Position numbers and translations under genes: made by a program
From: a virus
Virus record (IMG/VR): IMGVR_UViG_3300019752_000004
Span: 18,850-82,849 of that record
Length of the DNA stretch: 64,000 bases
Reading direction: 5' to 3' (one strand)
In this document: piece by piece, positions 8,125-16,890 of the stretch
How the letters are laid out: every line of letters starts with the position of its first letter
How positions within the stretch are numbered: the stretch's first letter is position 1
Notes under the pieces: model-generated
The model's database searches: none
What the model was told of the DNA's origin: nothing
What the model saw: the letters and a program-made list of their open reading frames with translations, nothing else

Positions 8125-9186
8125 TTGAGAATCTTAATTTTAGGGGATAAACATATTGGATGTAGAGGTGGTAATAAAAGTTTTCTCACATTCGTGTATG
8201 AATATCTCAAACATATTGTAGAAGTTATTAGACATAATGATATTGATAGAGTCATTGTGTTAGGTGATATCATGGACAGAAGAAAATCAACAGATAACTT
8301 TGTGATTCATTTTGTAGTTCAGATTATCTCTAAGCTCATTGAATCGACTGGGGTTCGCTGGGATATCATTGTAGGTAACCATGACACGTATTATAAGAAT
8401 AGAATTGATATCAATACGCCAGTGAATTTAATTCATGCTAATAACGTGCATGTATATGATAAAATGTTTGAGGCAGAGGGATTAGTTTATATTCCTTGGT
8501 TGTGTGAATCTAATCTTGATTCATTGAATCGTATGGATGTAGATGGTAAATACGTTTTTGGTCATTTCGAATTTGCTGATTTCGCCATGTATCGTGGCAC
8601 AATATCAAAGAGTGGATTGGAACCAAATCTATTTAAATATGCTAAACGTGTTTTCAGTGGTCACTATCATACCAGAAGTGAAAAAGGTAACATCACGTAT
8701 GTTGGATCACCTTACTGGTTGACATGGCAGGATTATGGAGATGCTAGAGGATATCATATTCTAGACACAGAAACAGGTGAATGTGATTTCACTAGGACCT
8801 CTGATATGTTCAACATGTTTGAATGTCTCGTATACAATTCTGATGATGCTGAGTTCATGAAAAATGCTGATGATCCTGAATGGATCGAAAACAGACTTAA
8901 AGATAAAATCTGTAAAATCGTTGTGGAAAAGCGTGATAGACCACGTAAATTTAAACAGTTTGCCCAGCTAGCAAAGAACGTTCAAGTCATTGATTTGATT
9001 TTTATCGATAAAACTGTTACAGATACAACTACATCTGAATTGTCTGAGGAAGAACTTAACACAGATACCATTTCAGTGTTTGGAAACTATCTTGATGAAA
9101 CAGATGGTTATGATGAAACAGATAAGGCCCATATTATGAATAACATCAACGTATACTACAAAAAGGCTAGTGAAATCGATGTCTAA
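8125..9186 (+). CDS. 47: Recombination endonuclease subunit (SbcD/Mre11-like, T4 gp47)
   Basis: 353 residues, near the size of T4 gp47. Metallophosphoesterase motifs appear in order: GDKHIG (7-12), GDIMDRR, GNHD and SGHYHTR. With gp46 it forms the Mre11-Rad50-like complex that resects DNA ends for recombination-dependent replication. The start is an unusual TTG at 8125 with AAGGA upstream; no suitable ATG precedes the first catalytic motif. It overlaps gene 46 by 8 bases. Confidence 0.92.
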   Translation: MRILILGDKHIGCRGGNKSFLTFVYEYLKHIVEVIRHNDIDRVIVLGDIMDRRKSTDNFVIHFVVQIISKLIESTGVRWDIIVGNHDTYYKNRIDINTPVNLIHANNVHVYDKMFEAEGLVYIPWLCESNLDSLNRMDVDGKYVFGHFEFADFAMYRGTISKSGLEPNLFKYAKRVFSGHYHTRSEKGNITYVGSPYWLTWQDYGDARGYHILDTETGECDFTRTSDMFNMFECLVYNSDDAEFMKNADDPEWIENRLKDKICKIVVEKRDRPRKFKQFAQLAKNVQVIDLIFIDKTVTDTTTSELSEEELNTDTISVFGNYLDETDGYDETDKAHIMNNINVYYKKASEIDV

Positions 9187-11299
9187 ATTAGAATTTATTG
9201 AAATCAGTGTACGCAATTTCAGGTCAGTTGGTAATATTCCAATGACTGTTAATTACACTGAGAACGACACAACACTTGTTACCGCCACACAGAACGGTAG
9301 TGGTAAATCTACGCTCCTGCAACATGCACTGTATTTTGCACTCTTTGGCAAGCCATATGGTAAGAAGAGTAAAAAAGGTGGATTGGTTAACAGTCATAAT
9401 AATAAAAACTGTGAAGTTGAACTTTATTTTAAAACTAAAGGCAAGTCCTATAAAGTCATTCGTGGCATGAAACCGAATGTGTTTGATATATGGTGTGATG
9501 GAGAAAAACTTGATGAGCAAGCCAGTTCATCAAATCAACAGACAGCGTTGGAACAGATTACAGGTCTGACAGAAACTATGTTTGTCAATACAGTTGCACT
9601 TGGTAAAGATAAATTTGTACCATTTGTTGAAATGACTGCAGGTGACCGTAGAAAAATGGTTGAAGATATTCTTGATCTCACTGTCTTCACTCGTATGAAT
9701 GAACTGGCTAAAGAAGATGTTAAATCTAAAATGAGTGAATGTGAATCTTTGAAAAGGGATGCAGAGGATAAAAAGGCTCATATTTCGATTCTAACGAATT
9801 CTAAGGCCGATAATGAATCTACTATCCAGATGATGATTAAAACACGGGAGAACCGAACTACAGACGTTTTAAAGACCATCTCAGAGTATGAATCAGAACT
9901 ACAAGACTATGATTTTGAATCCAATGAAGCAGAACTGCAAAAATTGAATGATGAAATCAAAGAAGTTGATTTACAGATTCAGCTTGGATTTAGTTATATC
10001 AAAAACAGTGAGAATCAACAGGCTCGAAAAACTGAATTGAATCTATTGCAGACCACACTCACAGAAGCCGAATCTGAAATGACAGAATATTATTCTGAAT
10101 ATTTGGAAAATTCTGTAGATAATTTTGAAGAACGAATCAAACTCAAATCTATTATGAATGATGGATTTGACAACCTTCGTACGATGCAAAATGAATTGAG
10201 TTCAAAGAAGGCAGAATTATCAAGGGTTGAACGCGAATACGAGGCACAGCTAGCTATTGATACATGTGACAAGTGTGGACAGAAAATCAGTAGCACTATT
10301 ATCACTGATATCAAAACAAAATATGATTCAATCATTGATGAATTGAAAACCGACATTCATAATCTATCATCAACAACAGTTGATATGGAAATGAAATCAG
10401 GTGAAAATGAATCCAAGTACAATGAAATCAATGAACTTGAAAAAACTAGGCTTGAACACGTGGCAAAGTACGAGAGTCTAGTTTCAAATGTAGATAGTAT
10501 TAAAAATAAATTGGTCAATTGCCAGAGAGATATTGATTCCATCGGTGAAATTGAAGGTCAAACAGAGTATGAAATCATCGACGAACTGAATAATGTTCGG
10601 AATTTGAAAACAAGTCATTCGAAATCCCTGTATACAACTTTTGAAAAACAGAACAATGTTCGGAAATCTTTAGATACGGCTAAAAACGAATACAATAGAC
10701 TTTGTGAACCAGATGATACAATTTCCAAGATTCAGAATGACGTTGAATCCACTACAAACAAGATCAAAGATTGTGAAACCAATCTGATTGAAATCAATAA
10801 ACGGTATGATGAAACACTGAATGAACTTAAATACTGTAATATGACGCTGAAACTGTTGTCCGACACAGAAGTCAAGGCTCAAATCATTGAACAGTATATC
10901 CCATTCATCAATGCTAAAATTAATGACACCCTGATTAAGATGAATATGTATGTTGATTTCAGCATGGATATGACATTTAATATTGAATTAAAAGACCCTA
11001 CTCGAAAGAATCAGACCCTGTTTGATTTGTCTAGTGGACAGAAGGCTAAAATCAATATTGCAATTCTCATGGCGTTTCGTGAGGTTGCCAGACTTAAATC
11101 AAGTACTGATTGTAACATTCTGATCCTAGATGAAATTCTTGAACCACTTGCACAGGATAGTGTTGCTGATTGTGTTGAAGCTTTGAAAACAGACGATATT
11201 AAATTGTGGGTTATTTCACAGCGTCATGATGAATTTGCAGAGTATTTTGATAAGGTTAAACGTTACAAACTTGTAAATGATTTTACTACGGAGTTCTAA
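9179..11299 (+). CDS. 46: Recombination endonuclease subunit (SbcC/Rad50-like ATPase, T4 gp46)
   Basis: 706 residues; T4 gp46 is about 560, so the coiled coils are longer here. The Walker A motif QNGSGKST lies near residues 38-45. The zinc hook Cys363-x2-Cys366 (CDKC) sits between two long coiled coils. The signature LSSGQKAKINIA and Walker B LILDEIL lie near the C-terminus. It partners gp47. ATG 9179 is preferred over a GTG at 9170. A near copy of the TTCTAACGCATTCTAA repeat lies in its coding sequence at 9789-9804. Confidence 0.92.
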   Translation: MSKLEFIEISVRNFRSVGNIPMTVNYTENDTTLVTATQNGSGKSTLLQHALYFALFGKPYGKKSKKGGLVNSHNNKNCEVELYFKTKGKSYKVIRGMKPNVFDIWCDGEKLDEQASSSNQQTALEQITGLTETMFVNTVALGKDKFVPFVEMTAGDRRKMVEDILDLTVFTRMNELAKEDVKSKMSECESLKRDAEDKKAHISILTNSKADNESTIQMMIKTRENRTTDVLKTISEYESELQDYDFESNEAELQKLNDEIKEVDLQIQLGFSYIKNSENQQARKTELNLLQTTLTEAESEMTEYYSEYLENSVDNFEERIKLKSIMNDGFDNLRTMQNELSSKKAELSRVEREYEAQLAIDTCDKCGQKISSTIITDIKTKYDSIIDELKTDIHNLSSTTVDMEMKSGENESKYNEINELEKTRLEHVAKYESLVSNVDSIKNKLVNCQRDIDSIGEIEGQTEYEIIDELNNVRNLKTSHSKSLYTTFEKQNNVRKSLDTAKNEYNRLCEPDDTISKIQNDVESTTNKIKDCETNLIEINKRYDETLNELKYCNMTLKLLSDTEVKAQIIEQYIPFINAKINDTLIKMNMYVDFSMDMTFNIELKDPTRKNQTLFDLSSGQKAKINIAILMAFREVARLKSSTDCNILILDEILEPLAQDSVADCVEALKTDDIKLWVISQRHDEFAEYFDKVKRYKLVNDFTTEF

Positions 11300-11586
11300 T
11301 GAAATTAAATGAAATGTGTAGGGCCGAACAGCTTAATCTAGTTATTATTATAATTTTGATTGTAATTTTTAGTTATCAGGTGTATATGAATTATACTGGA
11401 TTGGTTCCAGTTGCGTACCATGAAAAGGTTGTTGGTGAATTGCAAAGTGACATAAACCATCTAAAGATTCAGGAACAACAACATGCTGTACGTATGCGTA
11501 TGATGTATGAACGTGATCGTTCAATTTATGATGAAATGGGTTTTTCTAAAGCACCTTCACATACAGATGGTGTAAAGTTGGATTAA
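11299..11586 (+). CDS. Small inner-membrane protein with periplasmic coiled coil (candidate i-spanin)
   Basis: 95 residues. One transmembrane helix (LVIIIILIVIFSYQVY, about 14-29) follows a short cytoplasmic N-terminus; the rest is a charged, probably coiled-coil region. Size and topology fit a Type II membrane protein such as an i-spanin. The next gene encodes an anchored muralytic-like protein and the third a lipoprotein. Spanin function is inferred from that order only. It starts on the last base of gene 46. Confidence 0.65.
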   Translation: MKLNEMCRAEQLNLVIIIILIVIFSYQVYMNYTGLVPVAYHEKVVGELQSDINHLKIQEQQHAVRMRMMYERDRSIYDEMGFSKAPSHTDGVKLD

Positions 11587-11587
11587 A

Positions 11588-12271
11588 ATGAAAATTAAAA
11601 TTGGTATGATTCTAGGTTGTGTAGTATTGTGTATATCACTCTTCATGAATGGATATCAGTATTTTAAAACTGGTTCACAATTTGAAAGTTTTAATGAATC
11701 TGTCATGGAATATGAAAAACAGCTTAATGTGTCTAATGAAATAATTCTTGAATTGAATCATGTGCTGAACACTCATAATTCACACAGATTTATGTGGTTT
11801 GGTGGGGAGTCAATGGACGCTGAATATTTAAAATTAAGAGTCCAGAGAGTCATGAATGAATTGGGTGTATATGATTCTGATTTCATGTATCTGATTCTAG
11901 GAACCGTTTCAACTGAATCTGATCTAGGATATAATATTGAGACTAAAAATGATTTGGGTTCATTCATGGTAAACCGAAATACATTACAGGATATGTATGA
12001 TGTGTTTTTCAAAAAGAACCCTAATTATAAAAAAGTAGTTGACAGTTATAGAACACCTCGTGTAAGTAGAGAATTCGATGCACGTTATAATGTTGATTAT
12101 GGTATAGGTTTATCTATCTGTTATTATCTGTATAGAGGTGTTGATGGTGAAACTGATCTATCCACACTGGAAAAACGTGCTGATGTATGGAAGAAAGAAT
12201 ATAACAGTCATTTGGGTGCAGGTCATCCAAAACATTTTAAGAAAAAATATACTTTGTATTATGGCGACTAA
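11588..12271 (+). CDS. Membrane-anchored putative muralytic enzyme (transglycosylase-like)
   Basis: 227 residues. An N-terminal hydrophobic segment (IGMILGCVVLCISLFMNGY) could be a signal anchor. The following domain has LILGTVSTESDLGYN...NDLGSFMVN, which resembles the catalytic glutamate region (A/T-x-E-S) of lytic transglycosylases, then a conserved-looking YGIGLSICYYLYRG segment. It may be the endolysin or a periplasmic murein hydrolase. The enzyme class is a weak inference from short motifs; an uncharacterised exported protein is the alternative. Confidence 0.5.
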   Translation: MKIKIGMILGCVVLCISLFMNGYQYFKTGSQFESFNESVMEYEKQLNVSNEIILELNHVLNTHNSHRFMWFGGESMDAEYLKLRVQRVMNELGVYDSDFMYLILGTVSTESDLGYNIETKNDLGSFMVNRNTLQDMYDVFFKKNPNYKKVVDSYRTPRVSREFDARYNVDYGIGLSICYYLYRGVDGETDLSTLEKRADVWKKEYNSHLGAGHPKHFKKKYTLYYGD

Positions 12272-12308
12272 GAGAAAATATATTTTCACATTTTAAAGGA
12301 GAATGATA

Positions 12309-12608
12309 ATGAGGTATCTGATTTTGTGTGTGATTCTACTGTCGATGACTGCATGTGCATCTGTTGATAAAGTTGGTCACATTGGAAAATGGGAAGTTCA
12401 TAAGGTTGCTACTGTAGGTGTGATTGAGAATAGTGCCACTAGCCTTGTAGCATATGATAACGCCAGTGGATCACTTGTACCGCTTCATGTCACATCTGGT
12501 GACAGTGTTGCGGGTAATCTGGTGAAAGCTGGTGCTGTAGTTGGTGGTGCTGCTATTATGAGTAATGCACTTTCTGATATGGAAATGAACGCAGTCATCA
12601 AACCTTAG
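12309..12608 (+). CDS. Outer-membrane-type lipoprotein (candidate o-spanin)
   Basis: 99 residues. MRYLILCVILLSMTACAS is a lipoprotein signal with lipobox MTAC, so the mature protein begins at Cys16 with a lipid anchor. The mature part is small and Gly/Ala-rich near its C-terminus. ATG 12309 gives better spacing to AAGGAG than the ATG at 12303. Its place after a membrane protein and a muralytic-like protein suggests an o-spanin, though the low proline content and Gly-rich tail leave this uncertain. Confidence 0.65.
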   Translation: MRYLILCVILLSMTACASVDKVGHIGKWEVHKVATVGVIENSATSLVAYDNASGSLVPLHVTSGDSVAGNLVKAGAVVGGAAIMSNALSDMEMNAVIKP

Positions 12609-12613
12609 AATTT

Positions 12614-12647
12614 ATGTGGGTGTATGATTACGATTGTACACCCACAT
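12614..12647 (+). terminator. Hairpin between lipoprotein gene and the next small gene
   Basis: ATGTGGGTGTA (12614-12624) pairs perfectly with 12637-12647. No T run follows; instead GGAG of the next ribosome-binding site begins at once. It may be a processing or attenuation site rather than a true terminator. Confidence 0.45.
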
Positions 12648-12656
12648 GGAGTGTGA

Positions 12657-12869
12657 ATGAAAATACTTGAAAATATCATTTGTCACCTTGGAATCCACAA
12701 ATGGAAACGTGTCGATAAATTTGGACGACAGCGGTGTGAATATTGTGGTTTAAATCGTGAATGGGAAGATTTTGTATATTATTACTGGTGGAGTGGTGGA
12801 AATGCATGGTTTGGCGATTCATTCCAGAATGGTAAAAAATATAAAGATGGTGGCGAAAATGGAAATTAA
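12657..12869 (+). CDS. Small Trp/Tyr-rich protein with CxxC motif
   Basis: 70 residues: CHLGIHKWKR, then RCEYCGLNREWE, which with the earlier Cys and His could bind zinc, then an aromatic tail. The pattern resembles short phage proteins with a single zinc knuckle. GGAG precedes the ATG. It starts a run of overlapping tiny genes. Confidence 0.6.
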   Translation: MKILENIICHLGIHKWKRVDKFGRQRCEYCGLNREWEDFVYYYWWSGGNAWFGDSFQNGKKYKDGGENGN

Positions 12870-13206
12870 AGAACAATGGAAATTAGACTTTCTCTCATTT
12901 TTAGGTGATAAACTTGATCTTCGAGAAATGGTATCATGGGATTCTAATTTTAATTTTCACGTAGCTAGCTCTGATATGTGTGTATTGTGTGCAACTGTGG
13001 TTGAAAATATTGAAAACGAAGATGATTTTGAATTATTCATGCAATGCTTTCAAGACATTGTAAAATATGATGAAGATTATGAGTATGACACATGCAATCT
13101 ATATGTTTGTCGTAAAAATGAAATGTCTTCTGAGAAGATTGATATGGGAAAATATCCAGAATGGTTAGTAAAGTTATTCAAGGAATGTAACAATGAAAAA
13201 ATTTAA
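12859..13206 (+). CDS. Hypothetical acidic protein
   Basis: 115 residues starting MEIKEQWKLDFLSFL; it overlaps the preceding gene by 11 bases. GGTGG precedes this ATG, and another in-frame ATG at 12847 is possible. It contains six cysteines in no recognised pattern. It overlaps the next gene by 14 bases. Confidence 0.6.
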   Translation: MEIKEQWKLDFLSFLGDKLDLREMVSWDSNFNFHVASSDMCVLCATVVENIENEDDFELFMQCFQDIVKYDEDYEYDTCNLYVCRKNEMSSEKIDMGKYPEWLVKLFKECNNEKI

Positions 13207-13417
13207 ATACGATGGCGTTATGTTGTTCCTAGTACCAACAGGTAAACCCCCATGTGAGGGTTGTATTTTTGAGCGTAAAGTTCCATGTCCTAGTGATGTG
13301 TGTAATGACCCTGATAATCTATATCATGGCATCCGTTGTGTGTTCAGAACAACACCATTTATAGAATATTTTGATGAAGAATTGTTTGAAGAGGTTGGAG
13401 ATATTGATGAAGACTAA
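13193..13417 (+). CDS. Small Cys-rich protein, paralogue of the gene at 18173
   Basis: 74 residues. It begins MKKFKYDGVMLFLVPTG and contains PCEGCIFERKVPCPSDVC, then an acidic tail. The gene at 18173 encodes the same layout (MKTYKYDGVELVLVADG...CVGCYF...CPEIC). Four cysteines could bind a metal. Both copies sit in chains of overlapping small genes, and this pair is likely a within-genome duplication. The function is unknown. Confidence 0.65.
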   Translation: MKKFKYDGVMLFLVPTGKPPCEGCIFERKVPCPSDVCNDPDNLYHGIRCVFRTTPFIEYFDEELFEEVGDIDED

Positions 13418-13742
13418 AAATGAACAAATTCTAGACAATCTCATGAAAATTGTGTTAAATATAAATCACCTTAAAAAGTCTCTAGATAATATAACATTGG
13501 ATATTGAGGAATCCATAAAAAATGTAGAAAATGTACAAAAAACATTATCTCATATTGACATGCGTGCTAAGACAATGGCTCAAGACTTAGATATGATTGG
13601 TGATCAAAACGTAGATATGATTGAATGTAAAATTATGGAACTTAATGATACATTAGATAGTTTCAGTTGTAATATCGACAATATACCATTAGGTGTGGGC
13701 AACTACGATAGTAGCAGAAAAGAACGACCATATAGGAGATAG
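13407..13742 (+). CDS. Predicted coiled-coil protein
   Basis: 111 residues, beginning MKTKNEQILDNLMKIVLNI. Nearly the whole sequence is heptad-like and helical. ATG 13407 has GGAG six bases upstream and overlaps the previous gene by 11 bases; an earlier in-frame ATG at 13371 would overlap more. No family is recognised. Confidence 0.6.
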   Translation: MKTKNEQILDNLMKIVLNINHLKKSLDNITLDIEESIKNVENVQKTLSHIDMRAKTMAQDLDMIGDQNVDMIECKIMELNDTLDSFSCNIDNIPLGVGNYDSSRKERPYRR

Positions 13743-13744
13743 TG

Positions 13745-13846
13745 ATGAAGAAAACTAAAATAGAATGGAAATATCCACCAAAGGATATGCCGACATTAGG
13801 TCAATCAGTTAGATTTAAAATCGTGTGGTGTGAACATGATGAATAA
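13745..13846 (+). CDS. Very small hypothetical protein
   Basis: 33 residues, MKKTKIEWKYPPKDMPTLGQ and 13 more. The ATG follows AGGAGATAGTG and the stop overlaps the next start, so it fits the tight gene chain. It is supported only by context, ribosome-binding site and coding look. Confidence 0.45.
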   Translation: MKKTKIEWKYPPKDMPTLGQSVRFKIVWCEHDE

Positions 13847-14021
13847 ACAAATTCTAGTCATTGGTGATAATCGATACACCAATCTTTCAATTATTGAAGA
13901 AATTGGTGCTGTTTATAAATTGCCAGAACAACCTGAGCAAATTATTGACAAAGGGGTATTATCCTCATATGGTCCAAGAAAACACAGGAAATGGCCCGTA
14001 CCTAACAAGAAAGACAGATAG
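13839..14021 (+). CDS. Small hypothetical protein
   Basis: 60 residues starting MNKQILVIGDNRYTN; it overlaps the preceding gene by 8 bases. ATG 13836 and GTG 13830 are alternative starts. The C-terminus is basic (PRKHRKWPVPNKKDR). No family is recognised. Confidence 0.5.
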   Translation: MNKQILVIGDNRYTNLSIIEEIGAVYKLPEQPEQIIDKGVLSSYGPRKHRKWPVPNKKDR

Positions 14022-14050
14022 AATTATAAAGTTAAACATGATGAAGAATA

Positions 14051-14155
14051 ATGCTTGACAAACCATGCCAAACTTGTGTATATGATGATCTCAATTGTGA
14101 CAGTGGACGATGCAATAGTTGCATCAATGAACAACATTATAAACAGAGGAAATAA
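14051..14155 (+). CDS. Very small four-cysteine (zinc ribbon-like) protein
   Basis: 34 residues: MLDKPCQTCVYDDLNCDSGR then CNSC. The spacing Cys-x2-Cys...Cys-x4-Cys-x2-Cys suggests a small metal-binding module. The stop is followed two bases later by the start of the 687-residue gene, with AGAGGAAATAAG supplying the ribosome-binding site for that gene. Confidence 0.5.
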   Translation: MLDKPCQTCVYDDLNCDSGRCNSCINEQHYKQRK

Positions 14156-14157
14156 GA

Positions 14158-16221
14158 ATGAGCAATTTTAAACAGATGGTTTTATTTTTACAAGTCCATA
14201 TTGGATACATCACTAAGGATGCCACACATCTTTTTGAAGTTGATGTAGACGATGATACAATTTGGAATACATATCTGGATAGTTTTCCAGAGGGTACAAA
14301 TGAAATCTTTCGTGAACGTAGATATTATGATTGTCAGTGTTGTAAAAACTTCATTCGCAATTTCGGCAAAGTAGTCGTAATTGATCCAGACACGTTTGAA
14401 AAAACCAGCATCTGGTCCAACTACAATGAAGATGATAAGTTTAAACCAGTGTTTGATGCACTGAATACACTTGTAACTGGTGCTAATATCAAAAATGTAT
14501 TTGTGAATGATATGAAACGCATTGGAACAGATTCTAATTTTGATAAAAATCCTGAATTGGAATGGGATCATTTCTTTGTAGATGTACCTGAGAAATTCAT
14601 TACGTCACTTAGAAATACTACGGCAAGTAGTGTTATGTCTAAATACAATTCTACACAGGGTGTGATGACCCGTTCATTTCAGCAGATTGATACGGATGCC
14701 GTAGAAACTGTTCTGGATATCATTGCACAGAATAATCTGTACCGTGGTGAAGAATGGGAAAAACCATTGAAAGCGTTTTCTCTGTTACAGAAGAAATTCA
14801 ACACCCTTAATGATGATGAAAAATCTACATTCTGCTGGTTTCACGCAACACTACCACATGGGGAAGTTCTCGGACGAATGAAGAATCACTCTATTGGTAC
14901 ACTTCTTTTAGATTTGTCTGATAATATGGATTTGGAAACTGCTGTAAAACGTTATGAGAATGTAGTTGCACCTCATAACTATAAACGTCCATCAACCCTT
15001 GTAACTAAACGTATGGTTGAAACCGCACAGAAAACAGTTGTTGACCTTGGATACACTGATTCTCTTGAAAGACGACATGCTGCACTAAGTGATATGAATA
15101 TCAATGATGTTCTTTTTGCTGACAGAGATGCAAAGTCTGTTATGTCTACTGGTGTACTTGGAGTGTTTGATGATATTAAATCTGATGCTAAATCCAGCTG
15201 TAAATCTCAGAATTTTGACAATGTACAGGAAGTCAGTATTGCAGATTTCATGGAAACACATCTTCCCACTGCACGGGGTCTTGAACTATATCTTGAAAAC
15301 CGACACACAACCAATATGGTATCGCTCATTGCACCAGTAAATGATGGTTGTAAAAGTATGTTTAAATGGGACAAACCATTTTCATGGAGTTACAACGGCA
15401 ACATTGCAGATTCATCCACCAAAGCCCTTGTAAAAGATCATGGTGGTGACGTTGAAGGTGTGCTTAGATTCAGTCTCCGTTGGAATGATGACGGTGATTG
15501 TAATGATGACCTTGATGCACATTGTGTGGAACCTAACGGCAACATAATTCACTATGCAGATAAATTGAGTCGGGCAACCAGAGGTAGTCTTGATGTAGAT
15601 ATCATTGATCCAGCTGGTAAAACTGCTGTAGAGAATATTACATGGCCATATAAGACTCGTATGAGTGGCGGCGAATATCAATTCATGGTGCATTGTTATT
15701 CTAAGAATGGTGGTCAAAGTGGATTCACTGCTGAAATTGAATTTGATAATGGTGTTATCTATACGTTTGCATATGATGAACCATTGTCACATGGACAATA
15801 TGTAAAGGTAGCTAACGTTATTAAATCTGGTGATAAATTCACTATGATTCCAAAACTCAGTTTGAACAAATCAAATAAAGAGCTTTGGGGTCTGAACACA
15901 AATAAGTTTGTACGTGTATCAACTGTAATGTTGTCTCCAAATCACTGGGTTGATCAGGAGAAGATTGGCAACAAACACTTTTTCTTCATGCTTGAAAACT
16001 GCTTGAATCCAGATGACACCAGAGGTTTCTACAATGAATTCCTTTGTGATAGTCTTGCACGTGACCACAAACGTGTGATGGAAATTCTTGGCAACAAGAT
16101 GAAAGTGTGTTATGCTGATGAACAGTTGTCTGGTGTTGGATTTTCATCCACTAAAAGAAATGATGTAGTATGCAAATATACTACAGAAACCGAAACAAAA
16201 GTTATTAAAATTAAATTCTAG
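14158..16221 (+). CDS. Large conserved-looking phage protein with DUF2135/YfaP-like domain
   Basis: 687 residues. A CQCC motif occurs near residue 60. The region around residues 440-560 reads FSLRWNDDGDCNDDLDAHCV, then PNGNIIHYADK and later GGEYQFMVHCYSKNGG. This resembles the beta-sandwich DUF2135/YfaP domain (D-x-D-x-D-L-D-x-H...P-x-G), often found with VWA-type proteins. The remainder is unassigned. It is by far the largest gene among tiny neighbours and has normal phage codon use. A role in host takeover or virion structure cannot be decided from sequence. Confidence 0.7.
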   Translation: MSNFKQMVLFLQVHIGYITKDATHLFEVDVDDDTIWNTYLDSFPEGTNEIFRERRYYDCQCCKNFIRNFGKVVVIDPDTFEKTSIWSNYNEDDKFKPVFDALNTLVTGANIKNVFVNDMKRIGTDSNFDKNPELEWDHFFVDVPEKFITSLRNTTASSVMSKYNSTQGVMTRSFQQIDTDAVETVLDIIAQNNLYRGEEWEKPLKAFSLLQKKFNTLNDDEKSTFCWFHATLPHGEVLGRMKNHSIGTLLLDLSDNMDLETAVKRYENVVAPHNYKRPSTLVTKRMVETAQKTVVDLGYTDSLERRHAALSDMNINDVLFADRDAKSVMSTGVLGVFDDIKSDAKSSCKSQNFDNVQEVSIADFMETHLPTARGLELYLENRHTTNMVSLIAPVNDGCKSMFKWDKPFSWSYNGNIADSSTKALVKDHGGDVEGVLRFSLRWNDDGDCNDDLDAHCVEPNGNIIHYADKLSRATRGSLDVDIIDPAGKTAVENITWPYKTRMSGGEYQFMVHCYSKNGGQSGFTAEIEFDNGVIYTFAYDEPLSHGQYVKVANVIKSGDKFTMIPKLSLNKSNKELWGLNTNKFVRVSTVMLSPNHWVDQEKIGNKHFFFMLENCLNPDDTRGFYNEFLCDSLARDHKRVMEILGNKMKVCYADEQLSGVGFSSTKRNDVVCKYTTETETKVIKIKF

Positions 16222-16230
16222 GAGAATCCT

Positions 16231-16593
16231 ATGGAAATGTTTGAAAGATGCGTAAGAGAGAAAGTTAGATTCAATTACAATGGTGTTATCACGACAGAAG
16301 ATTTGTGGGATTTACATACACTTACACTGGATGTAATCTATTCTGAAATTCAGTTGAAAATTGAAAGACTTCCAAAAACCAGCCTCATTAAAGGTGGGGT
16401 TAGTAAGGAACGTGAAAAACTTGAATTTAAAGCCTCTGTGGTCGCATATGTTTATAAGGTAAAGACAGAGGAAGAAAAAGAACGTGAACGTGTGGAAATC
16501 AATTCACAGCGTAGACAGAAGATTCTTAAACAGATCGAAGAACAGGAATTTAAAAACCTGTCTATTGATGAATTGAAAGAAATGTTGAAATAG
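16231..16593 (+). CDS. Hypothetical protein with charged helical C-terminus
   Basis: 120 residues. The last 50 residues are highly charged and helical (EEEKERERVEINSQRRQKIL). The start follows AGGAGAATCCT. It is immediately followed by an H-type promoter/terminator module. No family is recognised. Confidence 0.65.
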   Translation: MEMFERCVREKVRFNYNGVITTEDLWDLHTLTLDVIYSEIQLKIERLPKTSLIKGGVSKEREKLEFKASVVAYVYKVKTEEEKERERVEINSQRRQKILKQIEEQEFKNLSIDELKEMLK

Positions 16594-16596
16594 TTG

Positions 16597-16656
16597 TTGA
16601 CAACTAAAACTAAGGTGTGTATTCCTGTATTTGTGAACAGGTGATGCACACCTTTT
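16597..16656 (+). promoter_or_regulatory. Promoter overlapping a terminator hairpin (module H3)
   Basis: TTGACA at 16597-16602, 17-base spacer, TATTCC at 16620-16625. AAGGTGTGTAT (16612-16622) pairs with 16644-16654, where one A-to-G change in the right arm is tolerated as a G-U pair. T residues follow. It is almost identical to H2, including the leader and first bases of the gene after it. Confidence 0.6.
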
Positions 16657-16681
16657 TAATTTTTAAAATGGAGAATATGCA

Positions 16682-16889
16682 ATGATCGATTACAAATGCT
16701 AAAGTTATCTTGACAGACGGTGCGGACACTATCTTATTCACAACAGATGTGAAAAGTCCTAACTATGGCGAAGAATATGTAACAATGAAAACAATTCTTG
16801 TTTCGGGCACTGCAATCAAAATGATGCAAAACGAATGGCCTAGTCTTCCATACACACTGATAGACGCTACAACACAGAATGGAGAATAA
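16682..16889 (+). pseudogene. Frameshifted small gene with recycled leader
   Basis: ATG 16682 with a GGAG leader opens MIDYKC and then stops. Starting at 16695 the +1 frame reads 64 codons (NAKVILTDGADTILFTTDVK and onward) to the TAA at 16887, and shows good coding character. One extra A in the ACAAATG run would explain the shift. The first 13 bases of the ORF match the intact gene at 5170, so the leader and start look copied onto a different gene body. A sequencing error or a non-AUG start are alternatives. Confidence 0.55.
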
Positions 16890-16890
16890 A

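Noticed and set aside
13945-13973. TTGACA with a 17-base spacer to TATGGT
   Set aside because: It lies within a small gene and lacks the leader or hairpin found at the other promoters.
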